A DNA stretch of 64,000 bases, from positions 18,431,423-18,495,422 of the forward strand of contig CM042179.1 in the NCBI GenBank assembly GCA_023376005.1, given 5' to 3'. The first letter of the stretch is position 1; each line of letters opens with the position of its first letter. This stretch comes from Doryteuthis pealeii (Eukaryota; Mollusca; Cephalopoda; Myopsida; Loliginidae). Position numbers and translations under genes: made by a program. Of this stretch, positions 10,694 to 25,856 are shown in pieces. The notes beneath the pieces are model-generated. The model was not told where the DNA came from, did no database searches, and saw nothing but the letters and a program-made list of their open reading frames with translations.

Positions 10694-13600
10694 ATGGCAT
10701 CGGACGGAGGGCCCAGTAACCGAACTGAGGACGAACTACCTAGGGTAGGCCAGTGGAAAAATTTTCAAAATCCTCATCCTGAATTACCAAACCCACATTT
10801 ACCTCAGGTGAATTATTTATTATTCCTTTTTTATTCTTTCCTTATAAAAATAACGCTTGCTACCGTTTAATGTTGAATGTTTCGTAACCCTCGTGTCCTT
10901 TTATGACACTACAAAATAGAAATAGCATAATTATGATTAAACCCCTTGAAAAAAAACTTCTTGGTATGAAAATTAGTCAATTTACACCTAAGGTCATTGA
11001 AAGATGTCACCGGTTTTTCTTTTCCTCCACCGTGACTTCTGTTTTTCGGGGGGGGGGGGAGGGGAGAATCGATATTTTTTTTTAATTAAAAATGTTTAAA
11101 ATGTTAAATATGACATGAGGAAACAAACAATTGCACATATACCATTGCGTTTAAAAGTCCGTGCATGCTTATGCTTTTTTTGAACACTAGTTATTACCTG
11201 TAGAAATAACCAAACTCAAATGCACAAAAACACACGAATATGGACCCGAGAGCCTTGTTTAATAATTAAAAAGCAAATCAATATCATTTGCCTCGAAAAA
11301 AAAATGAATAAAAGCAAAACTTGCTAATTATTCGCCAAATAGTGAAAATAATTCTAATAAACAGTTATGTGTGACCAGTTTGGGGAAAAAAAAGGCAAAA
11401 TATAGAATTTTGATACGAAAAAATGTTAAAAATAGATAACTTTGGGAAAACGTTCCAAAAATACATTTGTTATTCCCTAAAAGACTGATAAAGATTTTTT
11501 TCTCTCATTCTTTAATTACCACCTTTCAATTAAGCTAATGGTATTGTTATATAATGTGTACGGTAAGAAACTTATATAAACTTTTTAGTCTAAAATAATT
11601 TTAAATGTTACCGGGTACTTGTTACTAACTTTTGTTTTTAAAAGCCATAAATATTTAATAAAGACAAAAAAAATGAGACTAAAATTATTGTCTATGATTT
11701 TGAGAAGATTCATTACCATTTCAAGATTTGCTTGGATAATTAAACTCCTTTCCTTAGTATTGCACCTTTTAAGGATAATTCCATGTCAAATCATCCAAGC
11801 CATGTCACCCATACCCTTCAATTTTTCTGAAATTTTCTCCAGGTGTGGACTGTTAACACAATCCCCAAAATTTGAACTTCTAATTCCAAAAATTGGCCGA
11901 CTTATGTCGATTTTTAGCATTCCAAAAGGTCACGATTCCCCCCCCCCCCCCGCAAAAAAAAATCGTGACCTTTTGTAATATATTTTTGTCTGTAAAAATA
12001 TGTTCTAGAGCTCCCCACTCCTAAAAATTTGTTTATAAAAGCTTTTTGTCCCAAGAAATCCAAAAATGCTACCAAAAAAGTATCAAGATTAACCAAATTT
12101 AAGTTATTAATGATTCCTCTTTTTTTTTTCCTAGCAAGATTAATATCCCAATGGGGGGGGGGAATTATTTTACATATATTGAACATTATTTGTACCAAAA
12201 AGAGTTTGTTTTTGCTCAGAACTGAAGCTACAACATCAATTAAAATGTTGCACTTTTATATTTTAAGTGTTTCCATTAAGCCATTAAATAAGGAACAAAA
12301 CAACTGAGTACAATAGAAATTGGTGGTAGGATATATTTGAAATAATATAGAAATTGCCTGCAAAATTCTGACAATATACAAAGCTTAATATCAGCATCAC
12401 ATTTCATAATAGAATTGAAAAAGGTAACAAAAATGATAACAATATACAAATAAAATATGCTTATCTACTAAAAGTATTTACAGAATTTTAAAAGTTTAAA
12501 ATACAGAATTGATCACATTTGATATTTATAGAAACACAAGAATTTTAGTAATGGGTAATTCCATTTTAAATTATCCAGAAAAAAAGAAAAATTGTTAGCA
12601 TTCCCAGTTGATTTTTTTTATTTGAGGTTATTGTTGTTATATAGAGCTGTGTAAATGGAGTTCTTAGTTATATAGAGCTGTGTAAATGGAGTTCAGAACC
12701 GTTTGAATTATGCAAATATGCCCAGTGGTTCAAAAGTTATGAGAATTTAAAGCCCCGAAGTTGGGGGTACAAATGTGGACATGATTTTGTTTAAAAAATG
12801 TCAAATCACGTACTATTAGAAAAAAAAGAAATTCAGTGATTTCTTCACCGTTTCTTTATTTTTGGAGCAATTTTGATACAATTTGGTATTCTTATGTAAA
12901 ATTCTATGTTCTTTCTGATTATGCACTCAAATTGTATGTATCTCTATGCTTTAACCCATTATTTAGAGAATAAGAGATACAGATAGCAGTGATTTTGGGG
13001 TTTTTTTTAAGTTTAACACCCAATTATTCAACATTTTCATTATAATACTGCATGTATATACATGTATAGTATTAATTCAAATAAATAACATCTCTTTGAA
13101 GAAAAATAAAACATTTATTGCAAAAACACTGACATAAAATGAGGGTTCAGTTTATTTTATGGGAGGAATTTACAAGGAAAAAGTTAAGGATTACTGACTT
13201 TAAAATATAGCTATTTTTTTTTAGAAAAAAAATAGTAATTTCGTTGTTGCGGAAATTTCCATAAAATACAATAATTATCAAATTTTTTTACGTGTGAATC
13301 TTAAAATTCTCATGCCAAAAATTAATGTTAAATAAATATTGGGTAGAACTTGCAAATCATACTCAAAATCTCATGATATTACGGCTAAATTCTCATCAAA
13401 ATCCCATTATATTACAGGGTGACACAGAAAAAAAAACAGAACCCAAATTATTTATTTTCCCATTAAACTAACCCTAAACCCCCCTAGTTAAAATTAAGTT
13501 TTCTTACAAAATTTGTGGGTTCTGTTTTTCCTGGGTCATAGTTTGTTTTGAAATGTACGATGCACGATTGAAAAGTACATTGTACGTTTACGAATTTTGC

Positions 13601-16488
13601 ACAGGTTGATTTTTTTTTTTTCAAACGTAAATATATGTATACACCTATATAATATTAATTTAAATATGTAACATCACTTTGAATTTAAAAATACATTTCT
13701 AAATGCTTATGTTGAATTACATAAAAGAAATAGATTATCTATTTACATGTTTTCACACAAACCCGGTTAGTGTGTACTTTTGTTTACATTTCTCGTAATT
13801 TCAAGTTTTTTGGGGGTTTTTTTTCCAAAATTGAAATGGACGTAAAAAATAATTCAATTATTAAAAACACATAAAAGTTAAATATTTAGAAAGATTCTTA
13901 TTTTATTTTCAACAGTATAGTTATTTTAAAAATTGGACGAGAAATAAGCGATGAATTTAAACTTTATTGTGTGCATAAACAATGCCTAGCTGAGGAGACA
14001 GGCGTACGTCGTATGCCTGTCAGACAAATAAATTTGAGTTTTTTTCTTCAAAATACAAATTTTCAAATAAAAACCCGAAGCAGATGGCAATATTTACATT
14101 TTACACATCATATATCAAAATAATTTTTAAACTTTCTAATTCTACAGACAAAGTGCCTCTTTTTCGCTAATCATCCTCATTTTGAACAAAGAATCTTAGA
14201 GTTTGAACTATTGTAATTTTACTTCCACGGGTCCTAGAAACAAAAAAAGCTCCCTTTTGTACTTCCAGGTTTCTTCTAATTGAATGCAAAATTTCAAGAA
14301 TATTGATAAAGATTAGCCACTTAGATTTTCCAAAGAAATGTAGAGTGTAAAATGTATTCTCGGAAAAAAATTCCTATCACACATTTTCGTTTTTTTAAGC
14401 AAAATACGTTTTTAACTCGCTGTAAAAAAAATATTCAATTAATAAAAACACATACAAATTACATATTTAGAGAGATTGTTTTATTTTATTTTCAACCATA
14501 TGAATATTTTTAAGATTGAACAATAAATATACGAGAAATTGTGATTTTAAATCAATAAGGTCCAATTTGTGACCTCAGTTGACAGGGTATTTTTACAACC
14601 GAAAGTCACGTAAATTCGAGGTTTTTCTTCAAAATCAAAACTTTCGGATCAAATCCCGAATCAGTCATTAAATTTCACAAATTTTATAGGAAAATAATTT
14701 TGAAAGTCTCTAATTTTACAGACAAAGTGTGTCTTTCATATTTTTTAAACAAATAACCTTCAACTTTGCCTTCTCATATTTTCGTTTCCACGGATCCTAG
14801 AAACAAAAAAAAAAACCCGTTTGTATTTCCAGGTGTCTTCTATTTGAGTGCAAAATTTCAAGAATATTGATAAAGATTACCTACTTTGATTTTGAAAAAC
14901 AAAACAGCGTGTAAAATTTATCCTAAAAAAACCGGTCATATTTTTGTTTTCAACTGTTCGACCGAAAATACGGTTTTAACTCGCTGTAAAAAATAATTCA
15001 ATTGATGAAAACCGATAAAAATTACATATTTAGAAAGATTACTCTATTCTCTTTCCAACCATATAAATCTTTTTAAGATTGGTTAAGAAATACTCGAGAA
15101 ATTGCAAATTGAACTGATTAAGGTCGCAAATTTGAAAATGTCAGCGTTTTTCAGCTAAATGCTTGTAATGCTAAAATTGTCACTCATGTCTGCCATTGAA
15201 TAGCATTTTATGGAAATTTCTGCAACAACGAAATTACTTTTCTTTTTTCTTTTTTTTTTTTTTCTTTTTTCTGATCATTTTTTAGCTATCTTTTAAAGTC
15301 AGTAATCCTTAACTTTTTCCTTGTAAATTCCTATCATAAAATAAACTGAACTCTCATTTTATGTCTGTGTTTTATGCAATAAATGTTTTATTTTTCTTCA
15401 AAGTGGTGTTATTTATTTGAATTAATACTATACATGTATATACATGCAGTATTATAATGAAAATGTTGAATAATTGGGTGTTAAACTTTTTAAAAACCCA
15501 AAAACGCTGCTATCTGTATCTCTTATTCTCTAAATAATGGGTTTAAAGCATAGAGATACATACAATTTGAGTGCATAATCAGAAAGAACATAGAATTTTA
15601 CATAAGAATACCAAATTGTATCAAAATTGCTCCAAAATAAAGAAACGGTGAAGAAATCACTGAATTTCTTTTTTTTTTAATGGTCCATGATTTGACATAT
15701 TTTTGAAACAAAATCATGTTCACATTTGTACCCCAATTTTGGGGCTTTAAATTCTCATAACTTTTGAACCACTGGGGATATTTGCATAATTCAAACGGTT
15801 CTGAACTCCATTTACACAGCTCTATATAACTAATGTGATTGAACAACAATAACCTCAAATAAAATCAACTGGGAATGCTACGTTGAATAAGGTCTATATG
15901 AAGCAAAATAACTGTCAGAGTACAATGGAAATAATTTTAAAAATTAATATCATGATTTGAGGGGTTCTTGACATATCAGTTTACTTAATAGCTATGGAGG
16001 GTTGAAGGAACTACAATTGTGTTGGCTACAAGGCCTGAACAGGAAAGCAAAAGGCCTCATAGCCGATATAGTTGTATTTCCTTCACCCCTAACACCCTGG
16101 CATCAATAAACCAAATTAATACCATGATTAATATCCAAAAATTACTTTCCTCATTCTCCCTTACTCTTGTCTTGAGCAATATCTCCCAAATTTCTCAGTT
16201 CTGAGCAAAAACCAAAACTCTTTTTGGTACAAATAATGTTCAATATATATAAAATAATTTTTAAAAACCTTTTTTCCCCCATTGGGATATTAATCTTGCT
16301 ATGAAAAAAATGAGAAATCATTAATAACTTAAATTTGGTTAATCTTGATATATTTTTAAATTGCTGTCCACCCTTTTTTTTAACTGTCCACCCTTTTTTT
16401 TTTTTTTAACTGTCCACCCCTTTTTTTTTTTTTTTTTTTTGTTTTTTTTTTTTTACCCGTTTTTTTGTTTTTTTTAACTGCTGGCCAC

Positions 16489-16526
<38 letters not shown>

Positions 16527-19500
16527 TGCTGGCCACCCCTTTTGAAATATAAAATCAATGCCATCAGCACAATAAAATTTTTTTTTTTAAATAGAGAATA
16601 ATTAGGATCAAATCTTATTCCTTCATTTCTTTTAACAATTTTTAATTATTTCCATCAAATAAAAAGCTCTTCAGTTTAAAAATTGTCAACAGGAAATAAA
16701 ACACATCAGGAAAATTATATACAAATAATAGGTGGTGTGTATAGAAAAAAAAATAATAGATGGTGTGTATAGAATCCTAAAAAAAAAATGAATAAAGTTA
16801 TCCTTGATTGGAAACTTGTAAATGCTGCCCCTATTTTAACGAAATCCTCATCTGAAATCTTGTAAAATCTTCTAGTAACAGTTGCTGATTTTGGAGGTGA
16901 AACTTTAAATAAAATTTTATTTAGTGGTACAAAGCAATTGTCCTTTCTTAAAGGCTAATTAAATATTTTCCTTGGACCATGTGGATGTAAAAATTGGATT
17001 TAAATAATCATCATTACTTGAAGTGCATGGTTCTTCAGTAAGCTTAGTTTTTGGTATTTTTTTAACATTGTAATCCTGTTAAAAGTCATCAATTTGGCTT
17101 TAGCAAAGGTATAACAACTGTGCTGAGGTGCAGATTGATTGTTGAAATTCCAATTGTAGAGAGAGACGTGTTGAATTTCTTCCTTGGAGTTTCATACGTT
17201 TCAAAAACATAATCATCATCTACTGATTCCTCACTCGGCTCTCCTTTCATTTCTTGGTATCCAGAAAGATATTGATGGCAAAATTTCTGCCAAAGAATAA
17301 TGCAAACATTTTTTTCACTGAGCTTATGTACCATCTCAAGAGTAACTGGTCAATCTCCTTGTCCTTTCCATTATTTTCAAAATACCACAACATTTACTCA
17401 TTCTCCTCTCCATACTGAAACTCATGATAGTTACACCCAATAACTGATATGATGTTTCTCATCTAGTAATCCTGCTTCTCAACAACAATGACTTAAGTAA
17501 ATTATCTATCAGATCATTGAAATGTTTCAATCCAACTTTCCTTATGAAGTGAGTCTTATTACATGATTGGTTTAACCACTTCCCAAAATCACAAAGTTAT
17601 ATTCATCTTAAATATCAACCAATGGAACACAACACTTGTACACAACATGGAAAAAAAACACCTTTTTACAATTCAATGAAAACCTTTTAAATATAAATAT
17701 ATCATAATTCTTAGAAAAGGGATAATCAGTCTATTATTAGTTGTGATCATATTTTAAACTTTTAAACTTCTGTAAATACTTTTAGTAGATAAACATGTTT
17801 TATTTATATATTGTTATCATTTTTGTTACATTCCAATTTTCAACTCCATAATGAAATGTGGTGCCAATATTGAGCTTTATATATTGTCAGAATTTTCTAT
17901 ATTATTTCAAATATATCCAACCACCAACATAATCCTGGACAAAATTTCAGAAAATTGAAGGGTATGGGTGACAATATTTCTTTTTTCTGGATGATTTGAC
18001 ATGGAATTATCCCTAATAAAACCAGAAAGATCCTTTCAACAACAACCTTCTTCTGGTAAAATCCTCATAAAAAAAGCAAACCAAAATGTTCTCTAAAAAT
18101 AAAATAAAAATACCCCTCTCTTTCTCTAGGATTACATACCAAGAATTATTTCAATTGTCTGAGCAATCTGGAAGAGAAAAGGAAATTAGATCTGTAAATC
18201 ACTTGAAACATACATTTTTTTTTTTTTTTTTTTTTTTTTTCACACACAATTCTTTGTTTTTCTTATTCTTTCTTTTTCATCTGTTCAACTAAGATATAAC
18301 CCAGAGATGCTGATAGGTACGTGTCCTGTGTCCGTAATGTACAAAAATCTAAAAGGATGCAGTAGAATCATATCTATGCGTCCCAGAAAGAAAAAAGAAA
18401 AATTTTCTTTTTTCTTTCTTCACCATTCCAAGCTAACTGTAAATATATTTCAATAGTTTCTTTGAAACGAATTACACAGGATAGGTTACAAGGTATGAGT
18501 AAGCCGGCTTTAGTTGGGACCCATAAATTTTCCTGGGAACTTATTCAAAGCAAATATGTGCATCCCAGAACACACTAAATCAAAAAGGTATCAGCATCAC
18601 TGATAACCTATATGCAGTAATAATTACAAAAAAATATTCACAATTTATAAACATAACAGAAATTCCAAATCAGAAAAACATACTGAACATAAACTTAGAA
18701 GAAAAGTCACCAAAAAGATCCAAAGAATCTACAATCCTTATTTGGGTAAATAGGGAAATATATAAGTTTCATGTATGATATTCCATGCAGAATATGAAAG
18801 AGAAAGCAACTGTTCTCTAAAAGTCAGATTTGAGGAACATCAGAAAACAATTGGTGAAATCAAGATTAATTACTAAAAAGCTCATCTTGTCTTAATTTTA
18901 CCAAATGTCATTCTTTTTAGAATTATTAACCAATTTATTACACAGTTACTGTTATCTAAATTCATTTTTCTTTTTGTAATTCTAAGTTATAAATGATGTG
19001 TCAAAAATGTCTAATGAGCAAAAGTAAAATGTTTAAAAACATTATCAATATTTTTTCAAAAATTTCTACTACACTTTATTTTCATTTCTATAAATTTTCA
19101 GTATATAAAATATAGTTTTATATTGTTGTTATGAATACATTTCCCTTCATAGTGTATATTTTCCTACCAATTTATAAACATTTATTTAAACCTTTACTTT
19201 TTTATATTGTTTGTAAAAGCTTTTTAATTTTTTTCTTCTTTTTTAAATTTTTACTTGTTTCCTTTTGAAATTTACAGTTGTAACAATTTAGTATTCAACT
19301 TGAATTTTCATTTGTCGTGAAAATTACTTCATTTATTTATAGTGTAAACATTATAATATTTTCAATGTAATCATCCTCATAGTGAGGAAATACAATATAT
19401 GTGAGTTGAAGATATTTTAGGAAATATTGTTGATTGCTTTAGATCTGACTACAAAAGAAAAATCAATCTTTTGATAAAATGTCCTTTTTATTGTATTTGT

Positions 19501-22500
19501 TTTTCAGAAGCCACAAGTTTCTCTAACCAGAGAAGAACTTAGAGTTCTTCAAGAATGCAACCGAGAAAGTTTTTGGTATAGAAGTATGTTTTCCCATTTT
19601 TAAATATTGTAAATGTTTTTTTTTTAATTTATATATGGTGTGCTTAAAATATTCAACATTCAATAAATATTGTATTCAGAACATGATTCAAAGTATAAAT
19701 GCCAAATATACACTGAAAAAAATTACAAAAATGTTTACTAATATTTTTGTTTGTTTTTGTATTTATTTATATTATGTTAAATTGTGTATTTGAACAAAGA
19801 TATGTTTCACTTTCAACAATGTTTCACTTTCAACAAATCATTAAAAGTGAATATCATTTTATATTTAATGTAATAAGCATTGTATTCTCAAGATTTAGAT
19901 AACTTTAGATAATTTTGCATAAATCTTAAGGGTTTTTAATTCTGTTTTTCTGTTGCATTGTTCAAATTTTAATTCACTTATAAACATTTTATCATGAACT
20001 TTCATATTGAAGATAACAGCTGATTGTTATCACTAATACCTTAGCATGATGTTGACATTTTTGGTAGTGGGTGTAGCTACGTTTTGTTGTAGTAATAATA
20101 GCAACAGATTCAGTTTTATATATACATTTTAATTTGACTATTGATATTATCACATCTACATTTCTCATCACAAAATTTATAAATTACTAGCAAAATACTA
20201 ACTCACCTTTACATTTAAGAAATCCTATTATGTAACTGTAGTTAATTTTATTTAGTGAAGTTATATAAGTAATGACATAAAATGAATATTATTTCATATT
20301 TATGTCATTACTTATTCACTAAATAGTTGGCTAGAGTCGGATTAATATAACAGAATGTTTTAACTTTTAGGCATGAATTGGCCAAAGAAAAATTATAATA
20401 AATGTTAGATATATTACAATGTGCAAATTTTGATTATGTCAATCCTATAGTTTCACCATCTAAGCTTTGCCACTAATTTAATCAGCAAAAGTTTTACGCC
20501 AAAATAATGCCTAAACAAAATGTTGCTTGACTTTTAGTTTATTGAAATATTATGTATGAAAATTTACATACATGTTAACTTGTTTGTGTCTATAAATCTC
20601 AAAAAGTGGTTGATGCAAACTGTGTAATGACAATGAAGATAACTCAGTATTTTATACAGAGTTATCTTCTGACAGTAGATTTGTTTCAAAGTTTTTCTAC
20701 TACACAATGGTTTGAAAATCATACTGACCTTATCAAACTTTAAAGAAATGAGATTTTTTTTTAAATAAATTTTCTATTGATAAGATTTATGTGAATTTGA
20801 ATGTTAACATTTTAAAACATCAACCTCCATAGTTAACGATTGATTTATGTTCAACTCATAAAGAGTTCATATATTTATATGTATCTTTCAAGTTTATTAT
20901 TATATTAAGAATTGAAATGAATATAAGTTTTTCACCAATTTTATCATTTTTTTTTTTTGGTTTTGTTTACTTCTCCTTAAACATTGATATGCACCTTCAG
21001 GATTCACATGCATTCTGGAAATAAAATATAAAATTTCTAAAACTAGAAAATCTGGAAAAGGGGGGGGGTCCAAAATCCTGGGGAAATTTTGTATTTTGTC
21101 CTGGAAAATTTGAATTATCTGAGACAAAATTAATATTATTGTTACAGTTAACAAATATAATTAGTAAAATAACAAGGACAGTGTTGTTTTTTTTTTTTTT
21201 TTTGGGGGGGGTAACGTTTTTAAGTTTCTTTGTTATTTAATTATGATTTTAAACTCTCTCACCACTATAGTGCCATTTTAAAGTCCATGTGGCACCTATA
21301 CTAGCTAATTTTTAAACTGGGTATTGTAATTGTTACCATGTTTTTAGGAGTGTTTTTGTAAGTAAAAAAAAAAACAAAATAGCAATGTTGATCATGGCTA
21401 AGCAAAAACAGGAGACCAGACAAATTGTCTATAAAGTCTGTGTGCACTTTAAAGAATTTATAACTTTAAAGTGCACACGGACTTTGTGGAGTTCTTGTAT
21501 AGTTAATTGATAGATGTAGGCATCATCTATAATGAACCCAAGATATTTCAATCCTACTTCCTAAAAAAGGTAAGAATAAAACTGGCTCCTATAAATTTGG
21601 TTGATATAAAACATTAGAAACTAAATTACATGGAACTGATGCATTTTTCATTTTAATAAAATTCTAACCAGTTTATAGCTAGAATATTTTCCATAGACCA
21701 ACAAATTAACACTGATATCTGCTGATATGGGACAGGACTGAGCATTAAAATATCATGTTAATTATTTTAACGTCATATACTACTTTATGACATACCTCTT
21801 TTAACTTCTTCACATGCTGAGTAGTTAAAAAGACCTTAATGCCATATATTTAGGAAAGTTAAAGAATATATTGACCAAAATGTTAAGTTAAAAAAAAACT
21901 CCCTGCCATGACTGCATGGAATTTTGATAGAAATAAGTTCATTTCTTATGCCATTATTATTATAAACCCAAACTTAACAAATATAATAACAAACTTACAT
22001 ATTTTAATATTTATCATAGGTATACCAGCTTGTCTATTCTGTATTGGTATAACTCAGTTTGCAGTTACCAAAGGTAAGTTTTTATTTGTACTATTATTCC
22101 ATAGGAATTTTAAAATAAAAATATTATTAATTCATATCAGCTTCATAATTATTCTCTGTATTTTAATACACTATATAATGATATATAAACACTGTTAACT
22201 GCAAATATGTACAGAATTATGTACACTAGAATAATTTTAAACTTTCTCATTCTTCAGTAAGGTGTAAGTTAGGATAAATATTTTGTAAATATTGATTAAA
22301 ATTAATTTACTTAGATTTGTTTTAATTGATAATTTAAAATGTTCCGTTAACATGAGATATGACTACTAACATAATTATATGGTTTTAGATTGCAAATATT
22401 GTTTTAATTTCAAAATTATACATGTTTAAAAATGTTTTAAAATTTGAATTACCTCCAGTTTATTTTGCTTAAAACTGTTTTTAATCTTTGTTTTTGAAAT

Positions 22501-25500
22501 AGTTATAAGTATAAAAGTTTTTTTTTAAAGCTGATGATAAAAATACCTCACTATGAAAATAACATTTCTTATTGATTTTCAAAATAACAAAAGAAATTGA
22601 TTTCCTTGGTTATCAAATAAATTTTCTGAAATGAATATGATATCCTTTAGAAATACTTTTGTAATTTTTAAATTTAACACTAACAATCAAAATCTGAACC
22701 ATCTAAGAAATTTAGTTGATAATTATCTGATGAATTATAGAGATTTTCATTTTTGATATTTAAAATCAAAGCAACATTTTATTTGAATTTAATCTACAAA
22801 AGTACAGAGGACATTGATAATACAAAAAAAGAAATTTAATCATGGTACACTTTCCCAATATTGTACTTTGGGTGTATGTGCATGTGAGATTCATACTTTT
22901 ATTTTAAGAATACAGGAAGCATTGGATTTATTTACCATTTCTAAAGAAAAAATTGGAAAGATTTTCAAGATATAAATCAGTGAGGTCAAACCTATAAAAA
23001 TAAAAATTATATATAATTATAATCTTACTGCTATTAAAAGTGATAAAAGTAACAATTACAAAATAAATTCTCTTGTGAAATATTTTAAAATTGTAGGTAC
23101 GTTCAATTTTATGCTAACATTGGTTTCTGTAAAACAATTCAGTATACTAAGTTTGGCATTTTAATGAAATTTGAAACTAGCCGTTCAAATAATATTATAA
23201 CTAGTGATGTACTGGAATTAATATTCAGTCAGAAATATGGCAGCAGATATGGAAGAAAATGTGATATCCAGTTTCACCAGATATTACAGTATCTGGTTGC
23301 CAGATTCCTAGGGGATTTTTTTAAAATCACACGTGTAAAAATTCTACATCCAATTATACACCATATTATGCCAAAAAATTCAATTTTGTTGATTGAAGCC
23401 ATGCTTTCCCCAAAATTTTGCTTGATATCAGTCAATTCACTTATAGAGCATTGGAGTTTTATATTGAAAGCTCTCAAGAACCACAACAAGGTCTCTTGCA
23501 GACCACATGTTGGATAGATCATTTATTCAAAAAATTTTACATTTTTAAAAAAATACTATTATTATATATTATCTGGTGGTATCCATATCCAACCAGATAT
23601 AATAATCTTTTATGTTAATACATCCAAACTGATATCTTATTTATAAAAAACTTTAAATAAATCAAAGCAAACATAAATATTGAATGTTACTTTCTCCTAA
23701 TGATTTCTTGTAATGTTATTCTTTTTTTTTTTTTAATTTGAGTCATAAATAGAATAATAATTACTAAAGACATAAGTATAAAATTTTTTTATAAAGATAT
23801 ATAATTTTACATATTTCTATTAATTTGATAAAAAAATGATGTGGATAAATGAGGGGGGGGTGTAATTGGTATGTTGATATTGATTATTAATATTTTGTAT
23901 TTATTTCCAGGATATCTTAAACCACATCCAAAATATGGTGCTGGAATAAAAACATTAGGTAAGTATGTTTTATTTATATCTTGATTATATAAGCTAACAA
24001 AGAAAATCCTGAAATGTAGAATAATTTAGGGGTTAATTGTTATTTCTGATTCTGATTATATACTAATTTCAAATTTACTTTGATACTTATATGAATTCAA
24101 TTTAATCTATACTATATTGATACTTATATGAAATTCAATTTAATCATACTATATTGATACTTATATGAAATTCAATTTAATCTATACTATATTGATACTT
24201 ATATGAAATTCATTTAATCATATCTATATTGATACTTATATGAAATTCAATTTAATCTAATATTATAATGATACTTATATGAATTCAATTTAATCTATAC
24301 TATATTGAACTTATATGAAATTCAATTTAATCTATACTATATTGATACTTATATGAAATTCAATTTAAATAAAATATATTCATTTAGAGAAAATGAATCT
24401 CATATTTGATAATTATTTGAGCTTCAAATTTAAGCTGGAATTCAGGGAGAACCTCAAACACAGCAATCATTGTATAGTCTGGTCTTGGCCAATGTACTAG
24501 ACATACAGGCTATAAGATAACACATGTATCAAAGTACATGTCAATCCATCGGCACAACATGTAATATCTTTTTTAATTGATCATCATTCTGTGCTTGCTG
24601 ACAAAATCCTGCTGATTTAATCCTACAAGCAATGATTATCAAAACAATCTCGCTAGAACTGAGAAAAGAAAATGGACACAAAACACAATTATATAATAAG
24701 TGTACATATATCACTCCTGCTTGTTGCATTAGACAATGGACAATTTTACTTCTAATAGTAGCAGCTAAGTCAGATGGTTGTTAAGTGACTGCCTAAACAC
24801 ACAGATAACAGCCTTGGTTAAATTTATGTGTGATTCATCACCCCATTTTCCCAACTTTAAAACAAGCATTTCCCATACCAACACACTTTGGGAAGGAAAG
24901 TTTTCAAGGAAACGGTTTTCTGACACCTGACAAAGTTTAATAAAAGTACCCAGAAGCAAGGTTGGTAGACATCTTGTCAGGGGGAATTCTGTTATACTGA
25001 CTTTTACTCAATTTTACTTGGTTATTTTTAAGTTCAATCCCCACCAATTCACCTCTCAACCAGATTTCATAATTTTCCAATAATTTTTTTCTCAATATCC
25101 ATTGGAACTTCCAGATATCTTTCACTATGAAATCTGATATCATCACTGCTCCAGACTACACTCAGCACATACATGCAACAACCAATGTCAATAGTTTGTC
25201 TATTTCACAGTTTCAACTCTGAAATTTTTGGTGTTATCCACACACTGGCATATGTAACAGTATTTGAAACAAATTCATGTTTATGTTTGCATTTATCTGC
25301 ATATTGGTATTTTTTTTTTTTTTTTTTTTCTGAATCAACGTTCGCTTTTCTGGTTATCATTATATAACATTTTTATTTTCCCAATCAAAAGGTGCAGCAT
25401 TACTTGGATATATTTTGGGTAAATATCATACCAAAATGAATGTCGCCAAAGAGATTATGGCTCTAAAATAGCCAGCTTGCAGAAACATTAAGACAACGTG

Positions 25501-25813
25501 CAAGGGGCAGGTAATTTTTTTTCATTGCTTATCTCCCTTATTTTCAGAAATTAGCAAACAAAACAAATGTACACAATACAGTTTAAATACCTTGCAAACT
25601 CAATCTTCAAAGTTTGTTTTTTTATTTAACCTGGAACATTACTGTGAATTTTTGTTTATAGCAAAAATTATATTTCAAATAAGTTTACTTACTCAATTAA
25701 TTTCCAAAATTTATTATACATTAAGGTTGGGGAAAATTGCATCTGAAATGCTTTATTTCATTGGCTGCCACATTTTATCACATTTTTCCTTATTGTGTGT
25801 ATATATATATATA

Positions 25814-25856
<43 letters not shown>

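Larger units (their letters stand above)
11771..18016. repeat. Composite inverted-repeat zone in OCIAD1 intron 1
   Basis: Several blocks on the left have reverse-complement partners on the right: 11771-11843 with 17931-18016, 12080-12230 with 16195-16345, 12316-12515 with 17745-17925, and 12597-13270 with 15215-15881. Their order is not perfectly mirrored, so later insertions or rearrangements interrupt a nested structure. No transposase-like protein is visible. It is best read as nested copies of non-coding repeat families. Confidence 0.7.

Noticed and set aside
15598..15858. 86-residue minus-strand frame, and a related one at 42240-42443
   Set aside because: They lie in the terminal repeat of the non-coding module element; similarity reflects shared repeat sequence.
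21908..22198. 96-residue hydrophobic protein
   Set aside because: This is OCIAD1 exon 3 (22020-22073) read through into its flanking introns.
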